Assembly (NCBI GenBank): GCA_030446545.1
Contig: JAUJNB010000004.1
Location: 84,882 to 148,881 of the forward strand
Reading direction: 5' to 3'
DNA: 64,000 nucleotides
From: Acidimicrobiales bacterium
GTDB taxonomy: Bacteria > Actinomycetota > Acidimicrobiia > Acidimicrobiales > CADCSY01
Below the pieces are notes generated by a model. It ran no database searches. It saw only the letters and a program-made list of their open reading frames with translations, and was not told the DNA's origin. Both the position numbers and the translations under genes were made by a program. Shown here in pieces: positions 7,444-17,511 of the stretch. Numbering within the stretch: position 1 is the stretch's first letter; the number at the start of each line of letters is the position of its first letter.

Positions 7444-9506
7444 CGGAGGTGGCGGCGGCGCTGCGGCAGCGGTGGCGGCAGTCACCGCCGATCACCGAAG
7501 CCGTCGGGCGCTGGTGGCAACGCCAGCGATGGGTGGTCAAGGCCCTCGTGGTGCTCCCGGTGGTGATCGTCGCGGTGATCGTGCCCCCCACCCTTCCGCC
7601 CCTGTGGCAGAGCGCCCTGTTCTCACCGATCGGCCTCTACGTCCTCCTGGCCCTCGGGCTCAACGTCGTGGTCGGTTCGGCCGGGCTGCTCGACTTCGGC
7701 TACGTCGCCTTTTTTGCTGTCGGCGCCTACACCACCGCTGTCCTCACCACCACCGCGGGATGGTCGTCGTGGCAGGCCCTCCCTGCGGCCGTTGGCCTGG
7801 CCATGCTGGCGGGCGTGGTGCTCGGCGCCCCCACGCTGCGGTTGCGGGGCGACTACCTGGCCATTGTGACCCTGGGGTTCGGCGAGATCGTGCGCATCGT
7901 GGCCCAGAACAGCGCGTCGTTGGGGGAGGCCCGCGGTATCACCCGAATCCCCCACCCGTCGCCGCTGGCCGGCGTAGCCTTCGAGTTCAAACCGCTGCCC
8001 TACTACTACCTGACCCTGGTGGCCGTCGCCGTGACCGTCGCCGTGTTCGTGCGCATCGGTCGGTCCCGGGTGGGAAGGGCGTGGTCGGCCATCCGTGAGG
8101 ACGAGGACACGGCCGAGGCCATGGGCGTGCCCACCTTCCGAATGAAGCTGTGGGCCTTCGCCGTCGGGGCGTCGACCGCCGGGTTGGCCGGGTGGCTCTT
8201 CGCCAGCCGGGCCAGCTTCATCAATCCGGACAACTTCCTCTTCTTCTTCTCGGTGCTGATCCTCTCGGCCGTCGTGCTCGGAGGGATGGGGTCGATCCCC
8301 GGCGCGGTGGCAGGCGGTCTGGCCGTGGCCTTCCTCCCCGAGTACCTCCGTGATCTGGCTGCCGGCGAGACGCTGACCAGGTGGCTGAACGTGCTGACCG
8401 GAGGCGAGGTCGGCTCCATCACCGAATACCGGGTGATGCTCTTCGGGGCGGCGCTGGTGGTGGTCATGATCTTCCGGCCCCAGGGACTGATCCCCAGCCG
8501 GCGTCGGGCGTCAGAGCTGGCCGATCCCGGCTCGGGATCGTCGATGGCCGCCAACCCAGAGGCCGTCGCCGAGGCGTCTGCGCTGGAACCGGTCGACCCG
8601 GAGGGGGACACGGAGCGTCCGCCGGTCGGCCAGGGTGGTGGTGGCGGCGGCGGCGGCGGCGAAGGCGAGCTCCCCGTCGCCCTGGCGTCCGCGGCCCTCG
8701 CCTCGACCGACCTGCCGGACGGGGAACCGGACGTGGTGTTGAGACTGGGCGAGGTGACCATGACCTTCGGCGGTGTGGTCGCACTCGACCGGGTCTCGCT
8801 GTCGGTCCACCGGGGCCAGATCTACGGTGTCATCGGGCCCAACGGCGCCGGCAAGACCACCGTGTTCAACTGCGTCACCGGGGTGTTCCGGCCCGACTCG
8901 GGAACCATCACCGGCAACGGCCGGTCATTGGTGGGACGCAAGCCCCACCGCATCACCGCCGCCGGCGTCACCCGCACCTTCCAGAACGTCCGGCTGTTCC
9001 CCGACATGACCGCCCTCGAGAACGTTCTGGTGGGAGCCGATGCCCGGCACCGGACCAGCGTGCCCGGTGCGGTGTTGAGACTGCCCCGCCATCGCCGTGA
9101 AGAGCGGGCCGGCGCCGAGGAGGCCGAACGGCTCCTGCGGTACGTAGGTATCGGCGGGCGGGGCGCCGAGGTCGCCCGCAACCTGTCCTACGGTGACCAG
9201 CGACGTCTGGAGATCGCCAGGGCAGTGGCCACCGGTCCGACCGTTCTGCTCCTCGATGAACCGGCCGCCGGCATGAACCCGTCGGAGAAGCGGGTGCTCA
9301 TCGACCTGATCCACCAGCTCCATCGTTCGGGTCTCACGCTCGTGCTCATCGAGCACGATGTCGGCCTGGTGATGGAGGTGTGCCAGCGCGTCGCCGTGCT
9401 CGACTTCGGCACCAAGATCGCCGACGGTCCGCCTGCCGAGGTCCGCGCCGATCCCCGGGTCATCGAGGCCTATCTGGGGGTGGCGGCCGATGCTCCTCGA
9501 GCTTGA
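7440..9506 (+). CDS. livMG: LivM-LivG fusion: ABC permease joined to ATPase
   Basis: A 688-residue single polypeptide. Residues 1-345 form a LivM permease (LYVLLALGLNVVVGSAGLLD; GDYLAIVTLGFGEIVRI; AVVLGGMGSIPGAVAGG). Residues about 355-435 are an acidic linker with a run of nine glycines. From about residue 436 it is a LivG ATPase with Walker A GPNGAGKTT near 466, signature LSYGDQRRLEIARA, Walker B VLLLDEPAAGMNP and the H-loop IEHDVG. The frame is also open upstream through livH, but that part is a shadow; ATG 7440 overlaps the livH stop. No stop or frameshift separates the domains. It powers import together with LivF. Confidence 0.93.
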   Translation: MTEVAAALRQRWRQSPPITEAVGRWWQRQRWVVKALVVLPVVIVAVIVPPTLPPLWQSALFSPIGLYVLLALGLNVVVGSAGLLDFGYVAFFAVGAYTTAVLTTTAGWSSWQALPAAVGLAMLAGVVLGAPTLRLRGDYLAIVTLGFGEIVRIVAQNSASLGEARGITRIPHPSPLAGVAFEFKPLPYYYLTLVAVAVTVAVFVRIGRSRVGRAWSAIREDEDTAEAMGVPTFRMKLWAFAVGASTAGLAGWLFASRASFINPDNFLFFFSVLILSAVVLGGMGSIPGAVAGGLAVAFLPEYLRDLAAGETLTRWLNVLTGGEVGSITEYRVMLFGAALVVVMIFRPQGLIPSRRRASELADPGSGSSMAANPEAVAEASALEPVDPEGDTERPPVGQGGGGGGGGGEGELPVALASAALASTDLPDGEPDVVLRLGEVTMTFGGVVALDRVSLSVHRGQIYGVIGPNGAGKTTVFNCVTGVFRPDSGTITGNGRSLVGRKPHRITAAGVTRTFQNVRLFPDMTALENVLVGADARHRTSVPGAVLRLPRHRREERAGAEEAERLLRYVGIGGRGAEVARNLSYGDQRRLEIARAVATGPTVLLLDEPAAGMNPSEKRVLIDLIHQLHRSGLTLVLIEHDVGLVMEVCQRVAVLDFGTKIADGPPAEVRADPRVIEAYLGVAADAPRA

Positions 9507-10245
9507 CGACGTCGGCGTCCACTACGGACGGATCGAGGCCCTCAAGGGCGTGTCCCTCGGCGTGGACGAGGGCGAGATCGTCACCCTGATCGGGAGCAAC
9601 GGTGCCGGAAAGACCACCCTGCTCAAGACCATCTCCGGCCTGCGTCCCATGTCGAGCGGTCGCATCAGCTTCGACGGCGTCGAGCTGGCCGGGGTTCCCG
9701 CCCACCGCCTCGTCAGCATGGGCATCTCCCAGGCACCCGAGGGACGGGGGATCTTTCCCGGCATGTCCGTGATGGAGAACCTGGAGATGGGCGCCTACAA
9801 CCGGGCCGGAGGGCGCGGGGCCTTCGCCCGCAACCTGGAGCGGGTCATGGGCCTGTTCCCCCGACTCGACGAGCGCCGCTCCCAGCCCGGAGGCACGCTG
9901 TCGGGCGGGGAGCAGCAGATGGTGGCGATCGGACGGGCGTTGATGGCCGAACCCCGGGTGCTGTTGCTCGACGAGCCGTCGATGGGCTTGGCACCCAAGC
10001 TGGTGGCGCAGATCTTCTCCATCATCGAGGAGATCAACCGGCAGGGCACCACCGTCTTGTTGGTCGAGCAGAACGCCGCCCAGGCCCTCCGTTTGGCCGA
10101 CCGGGCCTATGTGTTGGAGTCCGGTCGGGTGGTACGGCACGCGCCAGCCGCAGAGCTCCTGGACGACGAGTCGGTGCGGGCGGCCTACCTGGGTGGTGAC
10201 GTGGGAGGATCAGCGGCCGAGGTCGGCGACGGCACCGGTGCCTGA
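9490..10245 (+). CDS. livF: Branched-chain amino-acid ABC transporter ATP-binding protein LivF
   Basis: A 251-residue ABC ATPase. Walker A GSNGAGKTT (residue 35 onward), Q-loop region SQAPEGRGIFPGMSVMEN, signature LSGGEQQMVAIGRAL, Walker B VLLLDEPSMGLAP and the switch histidine region (here VEQNAAQAL, with the LivF-typical EQN) are all present. The start overlaps the end of livMG by 17 bases, so it is the last gene of the operon. It pairs with the LivG half of the fusion protein. It ends 8 bp before the stop of the convergent chdC gene. Confidence 0.95.
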   Translation: MLLELDDVGVHYGRIEALKGVSLGVDEGEIVTLIGSNGAGKTTLLKTISGLRPMSSGRISFDGVELAGVPAHRLVSMGISQAPEGRGIFPGMSVMENLEMGAYNRAGGRGAFARNLERVMGLFPRLDERRSQPGGTLSGGEQQMVAIGRALMAEPRVLLLDEPSMGLAPKLVAQIFSIIEEINRQGTTVLLVEQNAAQALRLADRAYVLESGRVVRHAPAAELLDDESVRAAYLGGDVGGSAAEVGDGTGA

Positions 10246-10253
10246 CCCCGCTC

Positions 10254-10946
10254 TCAGGTGAGGCCGACCTCGTCGAGGACCTCGTCGAGGGGGGCGACCA
10301 GGCCCGTGGTGAAGGGCCCGAAGTCGGCGTAGAGGGCCGAGCCGGCGTCGAAGCGCATGGTGTGGACGCACTCCTTGAGATCGTCGGGATGCACCCCGAA
10401 GAGGGTGACCGCCCACTCGAAGTCGTCGAGCCCGGTGGAACCGGTCACGAGCTGGAGCACCCGCCCGGCGAAGGCCCGACCGCTCTTGCCGTGGTCGTAC
10501 ATGAGCTCGAGCCGCTGGTCGTAGGGCAGTGTGTACCAGTTCTGCCCGACGTTGCGGCGCTTGGACATGGGATAGAAGCACAGGGCCGGCATGCCGTCGG
10601 GGGGGAGGGTCGGGTAGAGGCGCTCCCGCTTGGCCCGCTCGGGCACCTCCTTGGCGTACTCCGAGACCTCGGTGAGCGAGACGTAGGAGTCGGCGATCTC
10701 CAGACCCGCGGCCTGGAGGTCGCGCTGGAGGCGTCGGAGCTGGCGCAGATCCGGGCCGATGGCCAGAAACCCGAGGTCGGCCTTGTGGCCGAGCACCGAG
10801 AAGGGCACGACCTGGTGCTCTCCGTCCCCACCCTGCTTGACGGCGACGGTCACGGCCTCTCGATCGGCGTGGGGACGCAACCGGCAGAAGAGATGGAGCA
10901 CGGCCAGCCCCTCGGAGGGGACGACCGGCTGCTGGGGCTCGGGCAC
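10254..10946 (-). CDS. chdC: Coproheme decarboxylase ChdC (HemQ), chlorite-dismutase family
   Basis: A 230-residue enzyme of the coproporphyrin-dependent haem pathway. It oxidatively decarboxylates two propionates of Fe-coproporphyrin III with peroxide, giving haem b. The diagnostic segment CFYPMSKRR followed by NWYTLPYDQR contains the catalytic tyrosine, and MYDHG supplies the proximal histidine. FEWAVTLFGVHPDDLKE is the usual C-terminal motif. A separate gene some 140 bp upstream on the same strand encodes FdhD. Cytoplasmic. Its presence fits an actinobacterial haem pathway. Confidence 0.94.
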   Translation of the reverse strand: MPEPQQPVVPSEGLAVLHLFCRLRPHADREAVTVAVKQGGDGEHQVVPFSVLGHKADLGFLAIGPDLRQLRRLQRDLQAAGLEIADSYVSLTEVSEYAKEVPERAKRERLYPTLPPDGMPALCFYPMSKRRNVGQNWYTLPYDQRLELMYDHGKSGRAFAGRVLQLVTGSTGLDDFEWAVTLFGVHPDDLKECVHTMRFDAGSALYADFGPFTTGLVAPLDEVLDEVGLT

Positions 10947-11085
10947 GCCTTTACGCTACCGGCCCGAAACCGGCCCGCCCGCTCGGGTGGCCGAGGCGCT
11001 GACCACACTGACGGCTACCTCCCCTTTCGTGTCGCTGCACGCAAGGAGCAGGCGATGGGTCACCGACGTACGACGACGCAGGTGG

Positions 11086-11874
11086 TCATGCCGGGGAGTA
11101 GACGGTCATCCGGTTGCCGCGCACGAAGCCGGCGAGCAGGATGCCCGCCACCCGGGCCGTCTCGACGGCCAACGCCGTGGGTGCGCTCACCGCCACCATG
11201 GTGGCAAAGCCCGCCGCCCAGGCCTTCTGCACGATCTCGAACGAGGCCCGGCCGCTGACGTAGAGGCCCAGTCCCTCGGCGGGGAGTCCGGCGTCGAGTA
11301 GGAGGCGGCCGACCACCTTGTCGACGGCGTTGTGGCGGCCGACGTCCTCCCGCACCACGAGCGGCTCCCCGTCGGGGGTGAAGGCGGCGGCGGCGTGCAC
11401 CGATCCGGTGCGGGCGAACAGGGCCTGCTCGGCGCGCATCCGGGCGGGGATGCCGGCCAGGACGCCGAGCTCGAAGCCGGCCCCGGGGACGATCGGCGTG
11501 AGGCGCTCCACCAGTCGCTCGATGGAGGCCGACCCGCAGAGGCCACACGAGGAGGTGACGGTCCCGAGGCGGGCGTCGGCCGGGGGAGCCAGGCCGGCGG
11601 TGTCGACGGTGACCACGTTGAACGCCGAGGAGACGGCCGATCCGTCGGCGCAATAGGCCACGGTCCTGACCGGCGCTCCGGCCAGGAGGCCGTCACCGAA
11701 GCAGAGCCCCACCGCCAGCTCGAAGTCGTGGCCCGGGGTACGCATGGTGGTGGTGACGAGGGCACCGTCGAGGCGCACCTCCATCGGCTCCTCCACGATG
11801 AGCTCGTCGGGTGCAGTGGACGTCAGCCCTCCGGCATGGCGACGCACCAGCACGCGAGAGACCCGTCTCGACAC
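11086..11874 (-). CDS. fdhD: FdhD, formate dehydrogenase sulfurtransferase
   Basis: A 262-residue protein. FdhD passes sulfur from IscS to the bis-molybdopterin guanine dinucleotide cofactor of formate dehydrogenases. The CGLCG motif near residue 110 holds the two conserved cysteines; EEPMEVRLDG, RTPGHDFELAVG and DVGRHNAVDKV are family landmarks. The start is a GTG giving MSRRVSRVLVRRH. No formate dehydrogenase is in the window. The tRNA-Sec gene at 48 kb makes a selenocysteine-type formate dehydrogenase elsewhere in the genome plausible. Confidence 0.95.
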   Translation of the reverse strand: MSRRVSRVLVRRHAGGLTSTAPDELIVEEPMEVRLDGALVTTTMRTPGHDFELAVGLCFGDGLLAGAPVRTVAYCADGSAVSSAFNVVTVDTAGLAPPADARLGTVTSSCGLCGSASIERLVERLTPIVPGAGFELGVLAGIPARMRAEQALFARTGSVHAAAAFTPDGEPLVVREDVGRHNAVDKVVGRLLLDAGLPAEGLGLYVSGRASFEIVQKAWAAGFATMVAVSAPTALAVETARVAGILLAGFVRGNRMTVYSPA

Positions 11875-11990
11875 GCCACCGTGCTACCACTTCAGCGAGA
11901 CGAGCCGGAGACGGTCGGGGACCGGCATGGGGCGGGGCGGGCGGGCCGCGTCGAACGACCGCCTCGGGAGCGATAGGGTGCCCTCCCGTC

Positions 11991-13751
11991 GTGCGCCCTT
12001 CCCGGTCCTCCCGCCCTTCGGCCACGCTGCCGGCCGCCTTTTCCGTCGTTCTCGGCGCGCTCCTCGTCGGGTTCCTGGGCCTCGTGTCGGCCCCGCCAGC
12101 CATGGGCCAGGCCGAGCCCGTGACCGAACCCACCGTGGTCATCGAGGGCAAGGGCTGGGGTCACGGCGTGGGCATGGCCCAGGACGGCGCCCTGGCCATG
12201 GGACGGGAGGGGGCCTCCACGGCCGACATCCTCCAACACTTCTATCCCGGGACCACCCTCGGCCAGGACGGGGGGGCCGTGCGGGTGGTGGTGTCGAGCG
12301 CACCGGAAGGAGCGACGGTCGTGTCCTTCCCGAGTGGCGGGGAGGTGCGCAGCTCGCGCAGCGGTGCCCAGGCGCCGGGCTTCCCCGTCTCGGTGGCGCC
12401 GGGCGGATCGGTTCGGCTGCGCTTCGACGGTTCCTACCGGGCCGAACCCCTCACTGGCGCCACCGTGGCTGCCCTCGGCGCGGCGGACCCGGTGGTGGTG
12501 GCCGCCCAGTCGACGGCGGCACCCGGTCCCGTCGCTTCCGCCGCCCCTGAGGACGACGAAGGTGGCGGCCTCCTCGGAGGCGGCCTCCTCGGTCCCGACG
12601 ACCCGCCCAGCGACCCGCCGCCCAGCGACCCGCCGCCCGTCGACCCACCCAAGCCTGACGATCCCGCAGCCCCGCCCGACCAGCCGGGCGGGGTTGCCCC
12701 CGCCCCGCCGCCCCCTCCTGACGACGTGGCCGTCTCGGGGTCGGCCCTGTGGGCCGTTCCGCGGGGTGCCACCGTCGGGGTGCCCGCCCGCAGCGCCACC
12801 TACCGGGGGGTCGTCCAGGCCGTGGCAGGGGACGGCGGCCTCCGTCTGGTCAACGAGGTCGACGTCGAGGACTACCTCCGGGGCATGGGCGAGGTGCTCG
12901 ACAGTTCCTGGCCCCGGGCCTCGCTCGGCGCCCAGGCCGTGGCGGCCCGGACCTACGCCCTGCGGGCCATGGACCTCGGCGGGGAGCTGTGTGACACCCA
13001 GGACTGCCAGGTGTACCTGGGCAGCCAGGCCGAGTACGGGGCCATGGACGCCGCCGTGGCTGCCACCGGAGGACAGGTGGTGCAGTTCCAGGGCCGGCTG
13101 GCCCAGGCGGTGTACTCGGCCAGCGGTGGCGGCATCACGGCCACGCCCGACGAGGGCTTCGGCAACTCGGGCCAGGGCCTGCCCTACCTCGGTGCCACCT
13201 CGTATCCCACGGCCGACGCCCAGGCCTGGGACCTCCGCCTGCCGCTGGCCCAGGTGGGACGGCGCCTGTCCTACCCGGGGGTCCTCAGCGACGTGCGGGT
13301 GGCCACCACCGGTCCATCGGGTCGGGCCCTCACCGTGGAGCTGGTGGGCGACGCCGGCCCCCGGGAGCTCCCTGCCCTCAGCTTCGACGACATCCTCGGG
13401 CTGCGCTCGACGTTGTGGACGGTGCGCGTCGAGACGCCGCCCGCCCCCTCGGAGACCGTCGCCGACGCCGGCAACCCCGGATCGCGGGCGGGCGGGCGCT
13501 TCGCTGGCCCCTCGTGGGCGGTGACGACGCCCGGGCAGGGCCGGCTCCTGGGTTCGGGCGACGCGGTCCGCGTGGCGGCACTGGCCGACCTGGAAGGCCC
13601 CTTCCGGACCGGCGTCGTGCTCACCACCGCGGCGTGGCTCCTGGCCTTCGGCACCGGGGCCGTCTTCCGCCTGGCTGCGGGCCAGACCGCCCGTCAGCGC
13701 CGGAGACGCGCCACGGCCGGCCCCGAAGGACCGGCCGTGGCGAGCGTCTAG
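11991..13751 (+). CDS. SpoIID/LytB domain protein, secreted
   Basis: About 586 residues starting at GTG 11991, chosen because it directly precedes a signal peptide ([20 protein letters not shown], cleavage near AMGQA). The mature protein begins with the motif [14 protein letters not shown] and ILQHFYPGT. It then has a proline/aspartate-rich linker ([13 protein letters not shown]) and a SpoIID core with [31 protein letters not shown] and a second half [12 protein letters not shown] hydrophobic segment near the C-terminus ([17 protein letters not shown]) suggests membrane retention. SpoIID relatives are lytic transglycosylases acting on peptidoglycan. Here the GHGVG motif precedes the catalytic core, as in many actinobacterial homologues. 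Confidence 0.85.
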   Translation: MRPSRSSRPSATLPAAFSVVLGALLVGFLGLVSAPPAMGQAEPVTEPTVVIEGKGWGHGVGMAQDGALAMGREGASTADILQHFYPGTTLGQDGGAVRVVVSSAPEGATVVSFPSGGEVRSSRSGAQAPGFPVSVAPGGSVRLRFDGSYRAEPLTGATVAALGAADPVVVAAQSTAAPGPVASAAPEDDEGGGLLGGGLLGPDDPPSDPPPSDPPPVDPPKPDDPAAPPDQPGGVAPAPPPPPDDVAVSGSALWAVPRGATVGVPARSATYRGVVQAVAGDGGLRLVNEVDVEDYLRGMGEVLDSSWPRASLGAQAVAARTYALRAMDLGGELCDTQDCQVYLGSQAEYGAMDAAVAATGGQVVQFQGRLAQAVYSASGGGITATPDEGFGNSGQGLPYLGATSYPTADAQAWDLRLPLAQVGRRLSYPGVLSDVRVATTGPSGRALTVELVGDAGPRELPALSFDDILGLRSTLWTVRVETPPAPSETVADAGNPGSRAGGRFAGPSWAVTTPGQGRLLGSGDAVRVAALADLEGPFRTGVVLTTAAWLLAFGTGAVFRLAAGQTARQRRRRATAGPEGPAVASV

Positions 13752-13773
13752 GAGCGAGCTCCCGGGCGCTGGA

Positions 13774-15427
<1,654 letters not shown>

Positions 15428-15526
15428 GATGCTCCTCCGTTGGAACTCTTCGGTTCGCCCGGCGGGGGGGTCCCTCGGGGCGTCTCACTGTGCGCCTCGA
15501 CCACCTTGTGGCGAACCGGACTGCGG

Positions 15527-15553
15527 TTAGCACTCTCGATGGTCGAGTGCTAA
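15527..15553. promoter_or_regulatory. CIRCE operator (HrcA binding site)
   Basis: An exact match to the CIRCE inverted repeat: TTAGCACTC, nine-base spacer, GAGTGCTAA. It lies about 100 bp upstream of groEL and about 43 bp upstream of the divergent gpgS start. By established knowledge HrcA binds here and represses the chaperonin gene until heat shock. It could also affect the divergent gene. Confidence 0.95.
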
Positions 15554-15595
15554 CCAGGAAAGCACCCCTCGGCCCTCCTCGCAACTGGACGCCCC

Positions 15596-16428
15596 GTGAC
15601 CATCGCCCCGATCGCCGATCTCACCGTCGACGAGCTGGTGGCCGGCAAGGGCCACACCACCGTCTCGGTCTGCCTGCCGGCTCGCAACGAGGCGGCCACG
15701 GTCGGGTCGATCGTCGCCCTCGTCGTCGACGGCCTGGTCAAGCGCCACGGACTGGTCGACGAGGTGGTGGTGGTCGACGACGGCTCGACGGACGCCACGG
15801 CGGCGGAAGCCCGTCGGGCCGGCGCCCGGGTGGTGGGCGCCGGGACCGTCCTCCCCGAGTGCGGACCGGCCACGGGCAAGGGCGAGGCGCTGTGGAAGTC
15901 CCTCGCCGCCTCCCGGGGCGACGTGGTGATCTGGTGTGACGCCGACATCGCCGGCTTCGACCTCCGCTTCGTCACCCGCCTGGTGGCCCCGTTGCTCCGC
16001 CACCCCTCGGTGAACTTCGTCAAGGGCTGCTACCGGCGGGACCTCGAAGGCCGGCCCGGTGAGGGTGGCCGGGTGACCGAACTGGTGGCCCGTCCCCTCC
16101 TGGCCCGCTTCTTCCCCCACCTGCTCGGCTTCGCCCAGCCCCTGTCGGGTGAGTACGGCGGAAGGCGCGCCCTGCTGGAGCGACTTCCCTTCGCCGCCGG
16201 CTACGGCGTCGACCTCGGGCTGCTGGTCGACGTGGCCGCCCAGGTGGGGCTGGGGGCCATGGCCCAGGTGCACCACGGCCACCCCGCGCACCCCAACCCC
16301 CCCCAGCACCAGCAGACGGCCCACCCCGAGGCGGGGCAGGCCGGCGGCCCCCGCCCGGCGGCCTGGGGCCCACCCCGCGGTCGCTGGTCGAGGTGCCGGC
16401 CTACTGCAACCGGGCGACCCCCGAGTAA
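15596..16428 (+). pseudogene. gpgS: Glucosyl-3-phosphoglycerate synthase-like GT2/GT81 enzyme, one frameshift
   Basis: Starts with GTG at 15596. GpgS transfers glucose from a nucleotide sugar to 3-phosphoglycerate, the first step to glucosylglycerate or methylglucose lipopolysaccharides. Visible are VSVCLPARNEAATVG, the donor site VVVVDDGSTDAT, metal motif WCDADI, and LSGEYGGRRALLERLPFAAGYGVDLGLLVDV near the C-terminus (read as LSGEYGGRRALLERLPF plus AAGYGVDLGLLVDV). After QVHHG the sense moves to another frame through a run of eight Cs around 16300; that frame ends SLVEVPAYCNRATPE and a stop at 16428. One missing base would restore a 277-residue protein. Real mutation or homopolymer error cannot be told apart. 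Confidence 0.82.
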
Positions 16429-16502
16429 ACCGGCCCTTCTCCGAGCCTTTTGCGTCCCTCAGCGCGATTTCGGCACCGGACTCAGCCTTCTGGGTCGCCC
16501 GA

Positions 16503-17395
16503 GTCAGCCGGCCGGGGCCACCAACGCCAGCAGTTCGGGCCGCGGGGGACCGCACCGGGGTGGGCGACCGCGGCCAGGGCCTCCACCCCGTCGACCAGGC
16601 GTGGGCCGGGGCGAACGAAGGCGGCGTTGGCGTCGGCGGCCCACACGGCACGCCGGCAGGCAGAGCACCGGCGCTCACCAGATCGCCGGCCAGGCGTCGT
16701 GCGTCGTCCAGGCCGTAGCCGCAAGGGGCCACCACGATGAGGTCGGGCTGGGCGGCGGCCAGCTCGGCCCACCCGATCTGGACCGAGCGACCTCCTGGCG
16801 TCCCCAGCACGGACAAGGCGCCGGCCGCAGCGATCAGGTCGGGGATCCAGTGCCCGGGCGAGTAGGGCGGGTCGGTCCACTCCAGCACAGCCAAGCGGGG
16901 TCGAGGCCGCCCGACCACCAGGCTGGCGACCCGGGCAAGCTGGTCCCGCAACCCGGCCACCACCGTATCGGCCCTCATCGGGGCGCCGGTGGCCCGACCG
17001 ACCACGGCGATCGAGTCGAGGACCTCTTCCAGGGTGGTGGGGTCGAGGGTGAGCCTGCGCTCGGCAGCCCAGGTGGGCGAGGGCGTCGTCGACCTCGGAC
17101 ACGTCGACGGCACACACTGCGCACAGGTCCTGGGTCACCACGAGATCGGGATCGAGGTCGCGCAGGGCTCCGGCGTCGAGGGTGTAGAGGTCCTCGCCGG
17201 CGCCGATGCGGCCCGCACCTCCTCGTCGATCTGGGCGGGCGTCAGGTCCGGGGGCAAGGTGGTGTCGGACACGATCCGGCGCTGACGGGCCTCGGGCGGG
17301 AAGTCGCACTCGAAGGTCACCCCCACCACCTGCTCGCCGGCGCCCACGGCGAAGAGGATCTCGGTGGCCGAGGGCAGCAGGGAGACGATGCGCAT
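16503..17395 (-). pseudogene. BtuF-like cobalamin/iron-chelate binding protein, several frameshifts
   Basis: Begins MRIVSLLPSATEILFAVG, the classic start of BtuF/FecB-type periplasmic binding proteins, though without a signal peptide, as in a cytosolic subgroup. Parts of one protein then appear in successive frames: VVGVTFECDFPPEA; GEDLYTLDAGALRDLDPD with VTQDLCAVCAVD; LDSIAVVGRATG; LEWTDPPYSPGHWIPD; DLIVVAPCGYGLDDA; and AADANAAFVRPGPRLVDGVE. At least three frame changes are needed, including one in a CCCCC run near the 3' end where RPELLALVAPAG closes the protein. It is probably the cobalamin-binding (CobT-like ABC) family. Broken as written. Confidence 0.75.
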
Positions 17396-17511
17396 CAAGG
17401 GTTCCTGCTCAGCTCCGAGCGGGGCTTCCCGCCTGCTCGGGCTCGGGCCGCTCGGGCTCGGGCTGCTCGGCGTCTCCTTCGCCGTCGGCACCTCGGGGCG
17501 GGCCGGTCACC

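Noticed and set aside
5161..7485. Long minus-strand open frame of 774 codons over the Liv operon
   Set aside because: Composition is the mirror of livK and livH codons (His/Gln/Gly rich); the plus-strand genes are unmistakable.
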